The notes: generated by a model not told the origin, from the letters alone. A stretch of 64,000 nucleotides of DNA from WHSW01 sp963781265 (GCA_963781265.1 CAWAFH010000012.1:124001-188000), one strand, 5' to 3'. Shown: positions 28,239-36,700, counted from the stretch's first letter. Made by a program: numbers and translations.

Positions 28239-29711
28239 TCACTCGACCGAGCGCAGGGCTTCGGCTGGGCGCAGGCGTCCGGCACGGATCCCGCCGACCG
28301 CGCCGGCCACGAGGCCGCCGACCAGGGCGAGCGCGATCGCGAGCGCGAGCAGGCCCAGGTCGACCGGGGCCCCGAGGTTCACGGTGCTCGAGCCGGCGAC
28401 GACCTGATCGGCGCCCTGGGGCCCGAACCCGGGGCCGCCGGTTGCCGCGGTGGTCCCGGCGTTGGCTTTCAACGAGATGTCGAGGGCGCCGATCAGCGCC
28501 GCCCCGCCGAGCCCGATCACCGCGCCGACCGCGCCGCCGAGAAGCCCCTGCGCGACCGACTCGCCGCTCACCTGGCGCACGACCCGCCACTGGCGCCAGC
28601 CGATCGCCTTCAGCGTCCCGAGCTCGCGGGTGCGCTTGTTGACCGAGGCGAGAGTCAGGAGGCTGGCGATCAGAAACGCCGCGGCGAGGGCCACGATGGC
28701 GAGCGCCGACCCGAGCTTGTCGGAGAGGCTCTGGGCGCTGACCAGTGAGCCCGAGACGCGTTCTGACAGATCCTTGGCGGTCGTCACCTCTGAGCCCGCG
28801 AACTCGGATTCGATGCGCGCTGAGACCGCGTCGACCGAGTCGACGTCGGTCGCCCGCACCTCGAGCGCGTTGACCCGGCCCTCCCGGTCTGAGAGCGTCT
28901 GCAGGGTCTTCAGCGGCGTGTAGATGTCGGACGCGTCGCCGCCGAGCGGTGCCTTCACGAGCCCGACGACCTCGAGCCTGCGGTCGCCGACCTCGACCCG
29001 GTCGCCGACCGAGAGGTTGTTCTCGTCCGCGTAGGTCTGGGTGAGCAGGGCGGCGTTGTCGTCGCGGCCGCGCAGAAAGCGCCCGTCGGTGATCTGGTCG
29101 GCCTTGACCAGCCCGAGGTCGGTCTCGCTCGCGTCGATCCCGGTGACCGAGGTCGGGGCGACCCCGAACGCGCCGCCCGTACCCTCGGGCGGCGGGCCGC
29201 CGGAGGGCGCGGCGAACCGGTCGCCCCCCGACGAGGAGTCGGGGACCGTGCCCTCGATGTGGATCAGGCTCAGGCTGAGCGCCGGCGAGACCGCCTCGAC
29301 GCCCTCGGTAGCGGTGATCCGCTTCACCTCGGAGGCGGGAAAGCTGAGATCCGTGGTCACGAACTGGTCGGTCGAGAACTTCTCGCCCGGGTCGCCGAGG
29401 TCGGAGAAGTCGATCTGCGGCGGGCCGGCGCCCTCCTTGCGCAGCCGCCGCTGCTCGGCGACCGAGAGCTGTTGCGGCCCGCCGATCCCGGGATCCCCGT
29501 TGCCGCCGATCTGCACCGGACGATCGACGGTCATATCGGTGCCGACGCCGGTCAGCGGCTCGAGGACCTCGGACTGGGCGTCGTCGAGCCCCGCGGAGAG
29601 CGCGGTCACGGTGACCACCAGCCCCACTCCGACCCCGAGCCCGAGCGCGGTCAGGATCGTTCGGCCGCGTCGGCGGCGCAGCTCGGAGGCGATGTAGTGG
29701 AGGTAGAGCAT
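28239..29711 (-). CDS. ABC transporter permease, FtsX/MacB-like
   Basis: A 490-residue protein. TM1 is near residues 17-40. A large extracytoplasmic MacB-type periplasmic core domain spans about residues 45-330. Three C-terminal TM segments form the FtsX domain (ALAIVALAAAFLIASLLTLASVNKRTRELGTLKAIG, with the coupling motif KRTRELGTLKAIGWR). It is a mechanotransmission-type ABC transporter rather than a classic importer. The promoter should lie in 29712-29858, which holds no other gene. It heads the five-gene unit permease, ATPase, small exported protein, regulator, kinase. Confidence 0.92.
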   Translation of the reverse strand: MLYLHYIASELRRRRGRTILTALGLGVGVGLVVTVTALSAGLDDAQSEVLEPLTGVGTDMTVDRPVQIGGNGDPGIGGPQQLSVAEQRRLRKEGAGPPQIDFSDLGDPGEKFSTDQFVTTDLSFPASEVKRITATEGVEAVSPALSLSLIHIEGTVPDSSSGGDRFAAPSGGPPPEGTGGAFGVAPTSVTGIDASETDLGLVKADQITDGRFLRGRDDNAALLTQTYADENNLSVGDRVEVGDRRLEVVGLVKAPLGGDASDIYTPLKTLQTLSDREGRVNALEVRATDVDSVDAVSARIESEFAGSEVTTAKDLSERVSGSLVSAQSLSDKLGSALAIVALAAAFLIASLLTLASVNKRTRELGTLKAIGWRQWRVVRQVSGESVAQGLLGGAVGAVIGLGGAALIGALDISLKANAGTTAATGGPGFGPQGADQVVAGSSTVNLGAPVDLGLLALAIALALVGGLVAGAVGGIRAGRLRPAEALRSVE

Positions 29712-29858
29712 CGGGTCCTTTCGGTTCGTCGACTGCGGACCGAGGCGATCGAACCGGGCACCCGTAAGAGCCCTCGAAGCCGCGCATAAGAACGGTCGAA
29801 GACCGCCCCGCGGGCCGCGCGGCGGAGCGAATCCGGGTCGCTAGACTGCCCCCCTCGC

Positions 29859-29931
29859 GCCGCTATCGTCTAGGGGACTAGGACGCCGCCCTCTCACGGC
29901 GGAAACCCGGGTTCGAATCCCGGTAGCGGTG
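29859..29931 (+). tRNA. tRNA-Glu (CTC)
   Basis: A 73-base tRNA. The acceptor strands GCCGCTA and TAGCGGT pair with one terminal G-U, and the discriminator is G. The D-arm reads TCGTCTAGGGGACTAGGAC. The anticodon stem CCGCC/GGCGG frames CTC at 29893-29895. The TpsiC loop is GTTCGAATC. CCA is not encoded. The integrase gene ends 18 bases downstream, so the 3' half is the likely integration site. Confidence 0.95.
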
Positions 29932-29948
29932 CCTGAGAACCCGCATGT

Positions 29949-31133
29949 TCATGCGGCTTCGGGGCTCGGATCGGGGGCCATGGGGAAGTCCATGGGGAAA
30001 CCTGCCAGGTATTCGTCCATCCGCGCGCGGGCCTGATCGCGGCTCCCGGGGAATAGATGGCCGTAGCGGTCGAAGGTCATCTGGATCGTGGCGTGGCCCA
30101 TGAACGTCTGGATCGCCTTCGCGTTCTCGCCGGCGTGGATCATCATCGAGGCGAACGTGTGCCTGCATTCATGGAGCGTGATCGGCTCCAGCCCCATCTC
30201 CGCCCATGCCTTCCGAGCGCGGGTCCGAACCGTCGAGGGCACGAACGGGTTCTCGGCGGTGCGGCCGAAGGCGAAGTCGCCGTCGGCGCGAGCGGTCGCG
30301 AGCTTGTGCTCGTCCAGATGATCGCGGAGCACGGCGAGCAGCGGCAGCGTCCGGATGCTCTTTGCCGATTTCGGCTCGATCAGCCCTTCGGCCGGATCCC
30401 AGGAATGCTCCACGCGGATCTCGGAGCGCCCGAGGTCTATGTCCGTCCATCTGAGCGCCTGCAGCTCGCCGCGGCGCAGCCCCGAATAGAACGCGGCTGC
30501 CCATAGCGCCCGATCTCCGGCCGGAGCCGCCGCGATCAGCGCCGCCGCCTCCGGGGGGTCGGCGATCCGATCCCGCCGCCCTCGCGGCGCGGGCAGCTCA
30601 AGCCGGGCGGTCGGATTGACGGCGACTAGCTCGCGAGTGATCGCCCGCCGATAGATCGCCCGCAGCGGATCGAGCTGATTGCTGATCGTCGCCGGGGCGA
30701 GCCCCTCGGCGGCCAGCGCATCGGCGAGCGCCTGCACTTCGGCGCGGCGGAGCTCCGAGAGCCGATAGGCGCCGAGCGCGGGGATGATCCGATCCCGCAG
30801 CGATTGCTCATAGCCGCGCAGCGTCGATGCCTTGTAGCGGCACCCGGAGCGATCCACGACCGCGCCCGCGCGAGCGCCCTCGATCCATTCCTCGGCGGCC
30901 TGGCGGAGGGTCAAGGGGGTCGGAACCCGCAGCCGCCCCTGGCGCAGATCGTGCAGCGCATCGCTGCGCCATTGCTTTGCCGCGGCGAGCGTGGGGAACG
31001 TCTGCTGGATCTTCTTGCGGTCGCGGGCGGACCAAATCGTGGCCCGATAGCCCGGAGCGCATCGGCAGCGCCCACCCGAGCGCGCGCCGCAGGATTGCGC
31101 ATGCCGGATTTCGATTCCCTCGTGCTTCGCCAT
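29949..31133 (-). CDS. Tyrosine recombinase (integrase) at tRNA-Glu
   Basis: A 394-residue phage-type integrase. The N-terminal region has a Cys cluster (SCGARSGGRCRCAPG) and an AP2-like arm-binding domain. A SAM-like core-binding domain follows (about 95-190). The catalytic domain has Arg in YSGLRRGEL, HECRHTF (His-x-x-Arg), GHATIQ and the Tyr nucleophile in FDRYGHLFPG. All catalytic residues are present. It points at the tRNA, the normal layout for site-specific integration into a tRNA 3' end. A 55-codon ORF (31137-31304) immediately precedes it. Confidence 0.92.
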   Translation of the reverse strand: MAKHEGIEIRHAQSCGARSGGRCRCAPGYRATIWSARDRKKIQQTFPTLAAAKQWRSDALHDLRQGRLRVPTPLTLRQAAEEWIEGARAGAVVDRSGCRYKASTLRGYEQSLRDRIIPALGAYRLSELRRAEVQALADALAAEGLAPATISNQLDPLRAIYRRAITRELVAVNPTARLELPAPRGRRDRIADPPEAAALIAAAPAGDRALWAAAFYSGLRRGELQALRWTDIDLGRSEIRVEHSWDPAEGLIEPKSAKSIRTLPLLAVLRDHLDEHKLATARADGDFAFGRTAENPFVPSTVRTRARKAWAEMGLEPITLHECRHTFASMMIHAGENAKAIQTFMGHATIQMTFDRYGHLFPGSRDQARARMDEYLAGFPMDFPMAPDPSPEAA

Positions 31134-31136
31134 CAG

Positions 31137-31304
31137 TTAGCCCCTTTCGGTCGTGTTGCGCTGCCCCGAGATCGGGACGCCGAGAACGGGCTTCGGTGGC
31201 GAGGACGCGGGCGGATAGCCTGCGAGTCGCGCCGGAGCTGTCGTCTCTGGCGCCGGGGGCGGGCCGTTCGCGCGGTGCCGCCCCATTTTTCGTTGCGCCC
31301 TCAT
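31137..31304 (-). CDS. Possible small ORF ahead of the integrase
   Basis: A 55-codon frame that ends two bases before the integrase ATG (TAACTGATG). It encodes a basic, Pro-rich peptide starting MRAQRKMGRHRANG. It could be a leader peptide or a remnant of an element gene. There is no recognisable domain and the ribosome site is weak. The rest of the gap to 31397 contains nothing I can identify. Confidence 0.3.
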   Translation of the reverse strand: MRAQRKMGRHRANGPPPAPETTAPARLAGYPPASSPPKPVLGVPISGQRNTTERG

Positions 31305-31397
31305 CCTAGCCGCCGGGGGCCGGCGCCCCTGCCGTTGACCCGCCACCCAGGCCGGGGTAGGTTCGACTCGAGCCTCAACCAAGGGGGAAGGGACCGG

Positions 31398-32270
31398 ATG
31401 AGCGTTCCGCGCCGTGTAAAGACTGCCTTGTGGATCGCCGCTGCGCTGTGTGTCGCGCTTCCGGCCTCGGCCTCGGGCGCCGTCACGTTCGGCAGCAACC
31501 TCGGCGATTCGCCCATTGTCCCGACGCTTAGCAGCAGCTTCACCGCTGCCCTGCGGACGCTCGATCCCGGCGATCTGGCTCCCGGCGGTGTGACCGCGCC
31601 GTCGGGTGGAGTCATCACCCGCTGGCGGGTGAAGAAGGGTCCGGGCGCCATCAACCTGGGCGTCCGGGTCATCCGCGGGAACACGAGCGTCTACCAGGGT
31701 GGGGCCACGCCCGTTCCTGCGGCGGCGGGGACTTACGAATTCGCCACCCGTGCTCCCGTCCAGACCGGTGACGCGATCGGCGTCGACCAGGTGTCCGCGG
31801 GTGGTGCGCCGATCCTCGCGAGCGGCGGCTCGTTTGACGCCTGGTCCCCGTTGCTCGGCGCCGCCGAGACCAGGACCCCGGACACGACGGCGCCCCTCCA
31901 GCTCCTGCTCAATGCCGACCTGGAGCCCGACGCCGACCGCGACGGCTTCGGCGACGAGACCCAGGATCAGTGCGCGACCGATGCCTCCACCCAGGGCCCG
32001 TGTCCCGACACCGTCCCGCCCGAGACGACGATCACCAAGGGCGCTCCGAACAAGACCGACAAGACCAAGGTCAAGTTCAAGTTCATCTCCTCGGAGCCCG
32101 ACTCGAGCTTCGAGTGCAGGCTCGACAAGAAACCCTTCAAGGCATGCACGTCGCCGAGGACGGTCAAGCACCTCGACGAGAGCAAGCACAAGTTCAGGGT
32201 CCGCGCGATCGACGCCGCGGGCAATGTCGACCCCTCTGCGGCCAAGGACAAGTTCAAGGTGGTGGGCTGA
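31398..32270 (+). CDS. Secreted protein with TSP3-like and Ig-like parts
   Basis: A 290-residue protein. A signal peptide (about 1-28, ASASG-AVTFG) is followed by a beta-rich domain of about 140 residues. A calcium-binding thrombospondin type-3-like motif (PDADRDGFGDETQDQC) comes next, then a PPETTITKG linker and an Ig-like unit with FECRLDKKPF and RAIDAAGNVDPS. This architecture is frequent in Solirubrobacterales surface proteins. Function is unknown; it is probably a cell-surface or matrix protein. Confidence 0.8.
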   Translation: MSVPRRVKTALWIAAALCVALPASASGAVTFGSNLGDSPIVPTLSSSFTAALRTLDPGDLAPGGVTAPSGGVITRWRVKKGPGAINLGVRVIRGNTSVYQGGATPVPAAAGTYEFATRAPVQTGDAIGVDQVSAGGAPILASGGSFDAWSPLLGAAETRTPDTTAPLQLLLNADLEPDADRDGFGDETQDQCATDASTQGPCPDTVPPETTITKGAPNKTDKTKVKFKFISSEPDSSFECRLDKKPFKACTSPRTVKHLDESKHKFRVRAIDAAGNVDPSAAKDKFKVVG

Positions 32271-32305
32271 GCCGGGCAGCCCTGCCTCGGACCTCGGGCA
32301 CTCAC

Positions 32306-32409
32306 TCACGGCAACGTCCGCGCGGCGCGCTCAGCGGCCCAGCGCTCGAGTTCGGCGACCGGGATCAAGACCTTGCGGCCCTCGCGGACCACGGCTATAG
32401 GTGAGATGC
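32306..32409 (-). pseudogene. Excisionase-type HTH remnant (C-terminal part)
   Basis: Reading from about 32400 down to the TGA at 32306, the frame encodes AVVREGRKVLIPVAELERW followed by AAERA. That is the wing/C-terminal part of small MerR/AlpA-like excisionases. Upstream in the same frame a stop appears within about 15 codons and there is no helix-turn-helix start, so the N-terminal half is lost. Together with the integrase it marks decayed mobile-element cargo. Confidence 0.6.
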
Positions 32410-32410
32410 T

Positions 32411-32760
32411 GTGATCGGAGCGAGTCCCATGGAAGCGATCATCTCACCCCCGAGATGGCCGGTCTGTGAGAACCGCGCCGTCGCTCGACGGCATCGGAGT
32501 TCGATACGAAGAGCGCTTCGATCTCGCTGCTGCCCTCGAGGTCGCTGGGCTCCGGGAGTAGCACTTTCGACGAAAGGCGGTAGTTCCGCTTTGCATGGGA
32601 AGCGCAAACCCGGGTGCGACAACGCGACCGGAGGGACGGGTAGCAAGTACCCAGTTTGCCACCGAAGTGAGTGCGGTGTTCGCTCCGCATGACGACCAAA
32701 TAGGATCGCTGCGATGCCTGCGTGGGCGTCGTCCTCCAATAGTTTGAAAGGGGCCGCCTG
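32411..32760 (+). other. Intergenic stretch without recognisable gene
   Basis: About 350 bases of lower GC. Three overlapping minus-strand open frames run here, but none shows protein-family features or codon usage like the neighbours. The only structured piece is the intergenic repeat copy at 32556-32605. Confidence 0.5.
32556..32605 (-). repeat. Intergenic repeat, copy 1
   Basis: Reads on the minus strand as a CCATGCAAAGCG block followed by a degenerate CGC-TTTCGTC-GAAAG-GCTACTC block. It aligns with the copy at 33902-33947 over nearly its whole length. Confidence 0.55.
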
Positions 32761-33201
32761 ATGGCCGACAGACCAGAACTTCGCCGTTTCCCGCAGGTTG
32801 CAGCGCTGGCGTTCGTCCTGCTCGCCGCCGCGATGCTCGCCGCGTGTGGCAGCTCGTCCGATACGAGCTCGACGTCCAGCACTTCGACGACGAACACCGT
32901 CGAAAGCCAACTGCAGGCAAAGCTCGACGACGCGACCCAGGCCTGCACCGACGCCGCCGGTCAGCTCTCGAATTCGACGGTGCAGAGCGCCGCACAGGCA
33001 GCCTGCGATCAGCTCAACTCTTCGCTCGCCAACGACATCGCAAGCGCCGCCGACTCGGCGAAGGGCGACGTCAGCAAGGCGCTCGACAACCTGGCTAAGC
33101 AGTGCAGCCAGAGCGTCTCCAGCCTGCCCACCGGCGCCCAGGACGTGGCCAACTCGTTCTGTGACTCGATTTCGGCTTCGGCCGGATCGGTCTCGGGTTA
33201 G
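32761..33201 (+). CDS. Putative lipoprotein, Ser/Thr/Ala-rich
   Basis: A 146-residue protein with lipobox LAAC-GSSSD at about residue 26-30, then a low-complexity Ser/Thr linker. A helical region follows with three spaced Cys-containing repeats (ATQACTDAAGQL, AAQAACDQLNSSL and LAKQCSQSV), which may form a small helical bundle. It is probably anchored on the outer face of the membrane. GAAAGGGG precedes the ATG. No family recognised. Confidence 0.7.
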   Translation: MADRPELRRFPQVAALAFVLLAAAMLAACGSSSDTSSTSSTSTTNTVESQLQAKLDDATQACTDAAGQLSNSTVQSAAQAACDQLNSSLANDIASAADSAKGDVSKALDNLAKQCSQSVSSLPTGAQDVANSFCDSISASAGSVSG

Positions 33202-33268
33202 CGAAAGCGGCCTGGAGTCAGCGGCAGCCGAGGCGGAGCGTCGCCTCCCGCGTCATAAACTGCTTCGC

Positions 33269-33907
33269 ATGCGGGAGCGCTGGGAGACGGGCCGTATCGA
33301 GGCTTTCAGCGATGCCGTTTTCTCGATCGCGGCCACGCTGCTGGTGCTGGAGATTTCGGTGCCGGAGAGCGACTTCGAACATCTCGGGAGGGGGATCGCC
33401 GACCAGTGGCCCTCCTATCTGAGCTACGCGACCAGCTTCCTCACCATCGGCGGCCTCTGGCTCGTGCACCACGCCATCTTCCGGCGCTTGCGTTTCGCTG
33501 ACTTCAACATCACCCGGCTAAATCTGGTGCTGCTGATGGCCGTCGCCTTCCTGCCGTTCCCTACAAAGCTGGTGGCCGAGGCGATCGACTCAAGTAGCGC
33601 CGAGCGCACCGCGGTCCTCTTCTACGGGGCGACGCTCCTGGTGATCTCCATTCTGCTCACATTGCTGGTTCGCTATGCGGGATCACGGCCAGAGCTGATC
33701 GAAGAGGACGGACGCGAGGAGGTCGTGGCGCTGGCGGCGCAGTCGAGTCCGAACCTCGCCTTCTATGTCGCCGTCTTGGCCCTGGCGTTCCTGGCGCCCA
33801 AGGTCGCCGCCTTCGGCTTTCTCGCGATCGCGGTGTTGGCGATCGCCCGCTCCCGCGGGGAATCCCGGCCGAGGCGTGCGGATCGGCTTCCACAGTCAAG
33901 CGAGTAA
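33269..33907 (+). CDS. TMEM175-like potassium channel (DUF1211)
   Basis: A 212-residue membrane protein with the family hallmark at its N-terminus: RIEAFSDAVFSIAATLLVL (R-x-x-x-FSDAVF). About six TM segments follow, in the second half of the protein as VLFYGATLLVISILLTLLVRY and FYVAVLALAFLAPKVAAFGFL. Prokaryotic TMEM175 proteins form potassium-permeable channels as tetramers. The start is the ATG just before RERWETG. The gene lies 67 bases after the lipoprotein gene, with a repeat copy over its stop region. Confidence 0.88.
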   Translation: MRERWETGRIEAFSDAVFSIAATLLVLEISVPESDFEHLGRGIADQWPSYLSYATSFLTIGGLWLVHHAIFRRLRFADFNITRLNLVLLMAVAFLPFPTKLVAEAIDSSSAERTAVLFYGATLLVISILLTLLVRYAGSRPELIEEDGREEVVALAAQSSPNLAFYVAVLALAFLAPKVAAFGFLAIAVLAIARSRGESRPRRADRLPQSSE

Positions 33908-33947
33908 CGCTTTTGGACGAAAAGCGCAACGTTGCGCTTCGCATGGA
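33902..33947 (-). repeat. Intergenic repeat, copy 2
   Basis: Begins within the TMEM175 stop region. It contains a hairpin with GCTTTT/AAAAGC arms around GGACG. It also holds a perfect 18-bp palindrome, AAGCGCAACGTTGCGCTT (33922-33939), then GCATGG. It is the most complete copy of the family. Confidence 0.6.
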
Positions 33948-34391
33948 GGCTGTCGCATAAAGGGTCTCCGCGAGAGGGACCGCTGCGGACATTCACACCA
34001 CGACTAGGCGGAGCAACCGGTCGGCTCGCGGGACGAGCGCCCGGTCGTCAGGACCGAAGTCGACCCGATTGTAAACGGGGGTCGAGGCGGGCTCTCAAGA
34101 GGCCATCAGGGGTTTGTGCGACCGCCTCACGCGATTCCGGAAGCGAGGCCCGCTCCGTGGTACACAGCTCCTACTCGTCCGAGGCAGGAGCGAGCCGCGA
34201 AGTCATCAGCGGCGAACCAGGCATGTCCACGACCTCCCGCGTCGGCGATCGAACGGGGTGATCACGAGCCGCGTGACCGTGGGAGAGCCCGGCGTGATCC
34301 GGGCGTCCTCCGAGAGGTGAGCCGCCCGACCCGATGATCGCCCGGACGCAGCGGGAGCCGGCAGCGGGCTCTCCGCTGCGTGCGGGCGAGG
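33908..34391. other. Intergenic stretch without recognisable gene
   Basis: About 480 bases. It starts with repeat copy 2. The remainder has short open frames without recognisable protein features, and a hairpin GCCCGG/CCGGGC near 34290-34310. I see no gene here. Confidence 0.5.
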
Positions 34392-34970
34392 CTACGAAGC
34401 GCAGATAGCGAACACCCGGAGGTTGTTCGCTTGGGCGCTGTTGGCGGTGCGGACCGCTTCGGCGCGCCACTCGTTGAAGGTTGCGCCGTCAATGCCCGGT
34501 CGCGGACGGCTGGCCATCAGGCTGGCGGTTCTGTCGAAGGCGGTGAACTGTGCGCCGCCCCCGATCAGCATCTCTCCGGGGGCGCACGCCACGTTTACCT
34601 GGGCAATATCATCCTGCGCCGTCCCGAGCGCATCTGACGCGGTCCGGCTGACGATGCTCGAACCGAGGAAGGCAGTCGCGTCCTGGCCGTCCAGCGTGTC
34701 GGCGGTGCTCGCGTTCGTAGCGCTGTCGGCCGTCTTGGCGCTGTTCACGTTCAGGGTCGTCTCTCGCTGATTCAGCACCTGGTTCGCCTGCTTTTTCGCG
34801 ATCTGCCTGACCTGCTTCTTCTCCGAGCCGCTCAGCGCCGCGATCGCAAACGAGCCGCCGCCGAGGGCGACGAACAGCGCCAGGGTCGCCGTGACGTTCG
34901 CGTAGGTAAGTCGTTCGCGGATCGCCGACCCCGGCCGCCGCGCCCGGCGGACTTCCTCTCGCTCCTGCAT
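34392..34970 (-). CDS. Single-pass exported protein of unknown function
   Basis: A 192-residue protein. A short basic cytoplasmic start (MQEREEVRRARR) is followed by the TM segment YANVTATLALFVALGGGSFAI, then a coiled-coil-like region (KKQVRQIAKKQANQVL). An Asn/Thr/Ala-rich repeat region (SAKTADSATNASTADTLDGQDA) leads to a small C-terminal domain with two Cys (NVACAPGEMLIGGG, FAICAS). Proteins with this head-and-tail layout are common in Solirubrobacterales. GGAGG eight bases before the ATG sets the start. Confidence 0.75.
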   Translation of the reverse strand: MQEREEVRRARRPGSAIRERLTYANVTATLALFVALGGGSFAIAALSGSEKKQVRQIAKKQANQVLNQRETTLNVNSAKTADSATNASTADTLDGQDATAFLGSSIVSRTASDALGTAQDDIAQVNVACAPGEMLIGGGAQFTAFDRTASLMASRPRPGIDGATFNEWRAEAVRTANSAQANNLRVFAICAS

Positions 34971-35214
34971 CCCTCTCACCTCCGGTGTCTCGCGCCGGAG
35001 GACGCTCGGATCAAAAGCGTTGCCCTCCGACCGCTTCTGCTCGATCGGGACGAGCCTAACCGGTCGTACGCCCGCGGGCTGCCGGTGCTCGGCGGGCCCG
35101 AGCGCCGCGATCTCGACGCTGCGGGCTCTCTTGGGCCTGAGGCGCCTCGCGCTCGCTCCTCCGTAAGAGCGAGCGCGTCAGCGGCCAGGGGAGGTGCTCG
35201 CTGAGGACGACGAG

Positions 35215-35442
35215 CGCTCCTTCTCGTCGACGAGAACCACCGGCGCCCGCGAGAGCGAAAGTGCGTCCCCTTGCCGCGGTCAGGGTGAGCCGAGATCGCC
35301 GCCTGGCCTGGGTCGAGAATGCGGGCAATCTCGCCGGCGCGGATGCCGGGGTGCGAGCGAAGCACCGAGGCGAGATCCGCTCGCCTTATCCGCCGTCCAA
35401 CAGCTCGAGACGCTCCTCGATCTCAGCGACGAGCGATGACAT
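35215..35442 (-). pseudogene. Frameshifted winged-HTH DNA-binding protein
   Basis: The ATG at 35442 opens MSSLVAEIEERLELLDGG and then stops (TAA at 35386). A second frame immediately continues as RIRRADLASVLRSHPG, then IRAGEIARILDPGQAAISAH and a beta-wing GKGTHFRSRGRRWF. Both pieces fit one protein type: an N-terminal coiled coil, then a wHTH that reads GEIARIL-AAISAH. The middle of the coiled coil is missing and the frame is broken. A strong palindrome cluster lies directly upstream (35462-35523). Confidence 0.55.
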
Positions 35443-35461
35443 GTGAGGATCACAGTCATGG

Positions 35462-35523
35462 CTCCGCGGAACCGTTGTGACGGCGTCACATGAGATGTCA
35501 TCGCGGTTCCGCGGAACCGCGAT
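35462..35523. promoter_or_regulatory. Palindrome cluster upstream of the wHTH remnant
   Basis: Three nested elements. A CTCCGCGGAACCG half-copy is at 35462-35474. The 15-base perfect odd palindrome TGTGACGGCGTCACA is at 35476-35490. A 24-base perfect palindrome at 35500-35523 has the core GGTTCCGCGGAACC. They lie 20 to 80 bases upstream of the wHTH start, so they may be its binding sites or a cruciform-forming element. The rest of the gap up to 35757 holds no gene that I recognise. Confidence 0.5.
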
Positions 35524-35757
35524 CGTGCTCAGGCCCGGATCGCCGACGGCGCAGACTCGATCACCGGGGGCGCTTTGAACGCCCTCGCGCGGGTCGGGTA
35601 GCGGCCGCTGATTGAGTCCGTCGAGCATCGACTTCGACGGTAGAAACCGATGCGGACGGAGATCGCGGGGCTCAGGCACGGACCGGAAAGCGCCACCCCA
35701 TTTGATCCAGTGCTGGCACGGATCGGTGACGCATCTGTGACGCTCGTCGTCCGAGAA

Positions 35758-36162
35758 TTAATCCGACAGCCCGGCGGCTTCGAGGGCGCTCTGCGGCTCG
35801 GGAAAGCTCTCAAGCGAGAGAACAACGCCACCGTGAATCGTCCAGAGGTGTCCGTGGGGGACCACCAGGTCGACGTCGCCACCCCGGGGACGCATCTGAA
35901 CGCTGACAAAGGCCACGACCCGATCTTCACGGTCGAAGAACTCCTCCGGGTTCCAGATCAGGCTGTCGAAAGCGCTGCCGTACTCCTCGGCAAAGGCCAC
36001 AACCTCGTCGCGACCCCGGCGAGTCCCGGCGTCAGGCGTCCGGCCCGGGTTCCTGTAAGTAAATGCGAATTCGAGATCGGTGTGGCGAAACAACGCATCC
36101 CAGTCGCGGCGGTTGAACGCCTCGTACATGGCTCGCAAGCGCTCCACGTTCTCCTGCGACAT
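35758..36162 (-). CDS. SnoaL/NTF2-like protein
   Basis: A 134-residue alpha+beta barrel protein. MSQENVERLRAMYEAFNRRDWDALF starts the first helix pair, and YRNPGRTPDAGTRRGRDEVVAFAEEY follows. The beta sheet ends with HLWTIHGGVVLSLESF, and the tail is ALEAAGLSD. It belongs to the NTF2-like superfamily, with either enzymatic or ligand-binding roles; no catalytic set is obvious. The mRNA is probably nearly leaderless, since a GATACT -10-like element lies nine bases before the ATG. It is one of three such genes here. Confidence 0.82.
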   Translation of the reverse strand: MSQENVERLRAMYEAFNRRDWDALFRHTDLEFAFTYRNPGRTPDAGTRRGRDEVVAFAEEYGSAFDSLIWNPEEFFDREDRVVAFVSVQMRPRGGDVDLVVPHGHLWTIHGGVVLSLESFPEPQSALEAAGLSD

Positions 36163-36171
36163 CGCCTACGC

Positions 36172-36177
36172 AGTATC
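36172..36177 (-). promoter_or_regulatory. -10-like element for leaderless SnoaL-like gene
   Basis: GATACT lies nine bases upstream of the ATG at 36162, with no ribosome-binding site between. The same hexamer at the same distance precedes the gene starting at 37093, and CATACT seven bases ahead precedes the gene at 38319. Confidence 0.45.
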
Positions 36178-36277
36178 TCGCTCTAGCCTCGGCGGCCGAG
36201 TAGGTGGGCCGCCTAGCCCAGATCAGCGGGGTCGAAACCCGAGGCCAGGATCTCGCCCGACCCCGGGCGTGCCCAGA

Positions 36278-36553
36278 TCAGCCGAGCGCCTCCATGATCA
36301 GCGGCACGGCCTCCTCGACCGGCAGCATCACGGTGCTGTCGTACTCCACCCACTGGGTGTAGTTCTGCAGGTTCCGGTACGCACCGGCCACATCGTCGGT
36401 GTCAGCGACCACCACGCCGTGGCTGCCGTCGGCGGCCACGTAGTGCGCCGTCGTGCCGGGTCCGGGACCGTTCTCGGCGAAGACCTGCAGCAGCTTCTTC
36501 GTCTCCTCATTACTGATGTACGGCTTGATCTTGTACGTCGTTACAAAGACCAT
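36278..36553 (-). CDS. DUF3303-like small protein
   Basis: A 91-residue protein that begins MVFVTTYKIKPYISNEETKK, contains GPGPGTTAHYVAADGSHGVVV and YRNLQNYTQWVEYDS, and ends in an amphipathic helix. This is the pattern of DUF3303 proteins, ferredoxin-fold dimers similar to the dimeric alpha-beta barrel group. GGAGGGGA just upstream of the ATG is a good ribosome site, unlike the flanking SnoaL-like genes. Role unknown. Confidence 0.8.
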   Translation of the reverse strand: MVFVTTYKIKPYISNEETKKLLQVFAENGPGPGTTAHYVAADGSHGVVVADTDDVAGAYRNLQNYTQWVEYDSTVMLPVEEAVPLIMEALG

Positions 36554-36671
36554 GCTTTCCCCTCCGTTGCGTTTGTTGCTTGCTTCGCGACCCTATACCC
36601 GCATCCCATGCAGGCGACATTTGGGCCTCGGAGTAGCCAAATAGGTGTTCCGTCTAGCCCATATCAGCGGG

Positions 36672-36700
36672 GCTACCGCTTCTTGTCCGAAGCGCTACTC
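36672..36700 (+). repeat. Intergenic repeat, copy 3
   Basis: GCTACCGCTTCTTGTCCGAAGCG followed by CTACTC. It runs into the stop codon of the SnoaL-like gene at 36695, so the element abuts or supplies that stop. Confidence 0.55.

Noticed and set aside
32395..32995. Three overlapping minus-strand frames of 170-180 codons
   Set aside because: No family features. They overlap the lipoprotein gene, and their third positions do not show the GC bias of real genes here.
34265..34320. Group II intron domain-V-like hairpin after GAGCCGCGTG
   Set aside because: The expected GAAA-type loop and catalytic triad pairing are absent, and there is no reverse transcriptase gene nearby.
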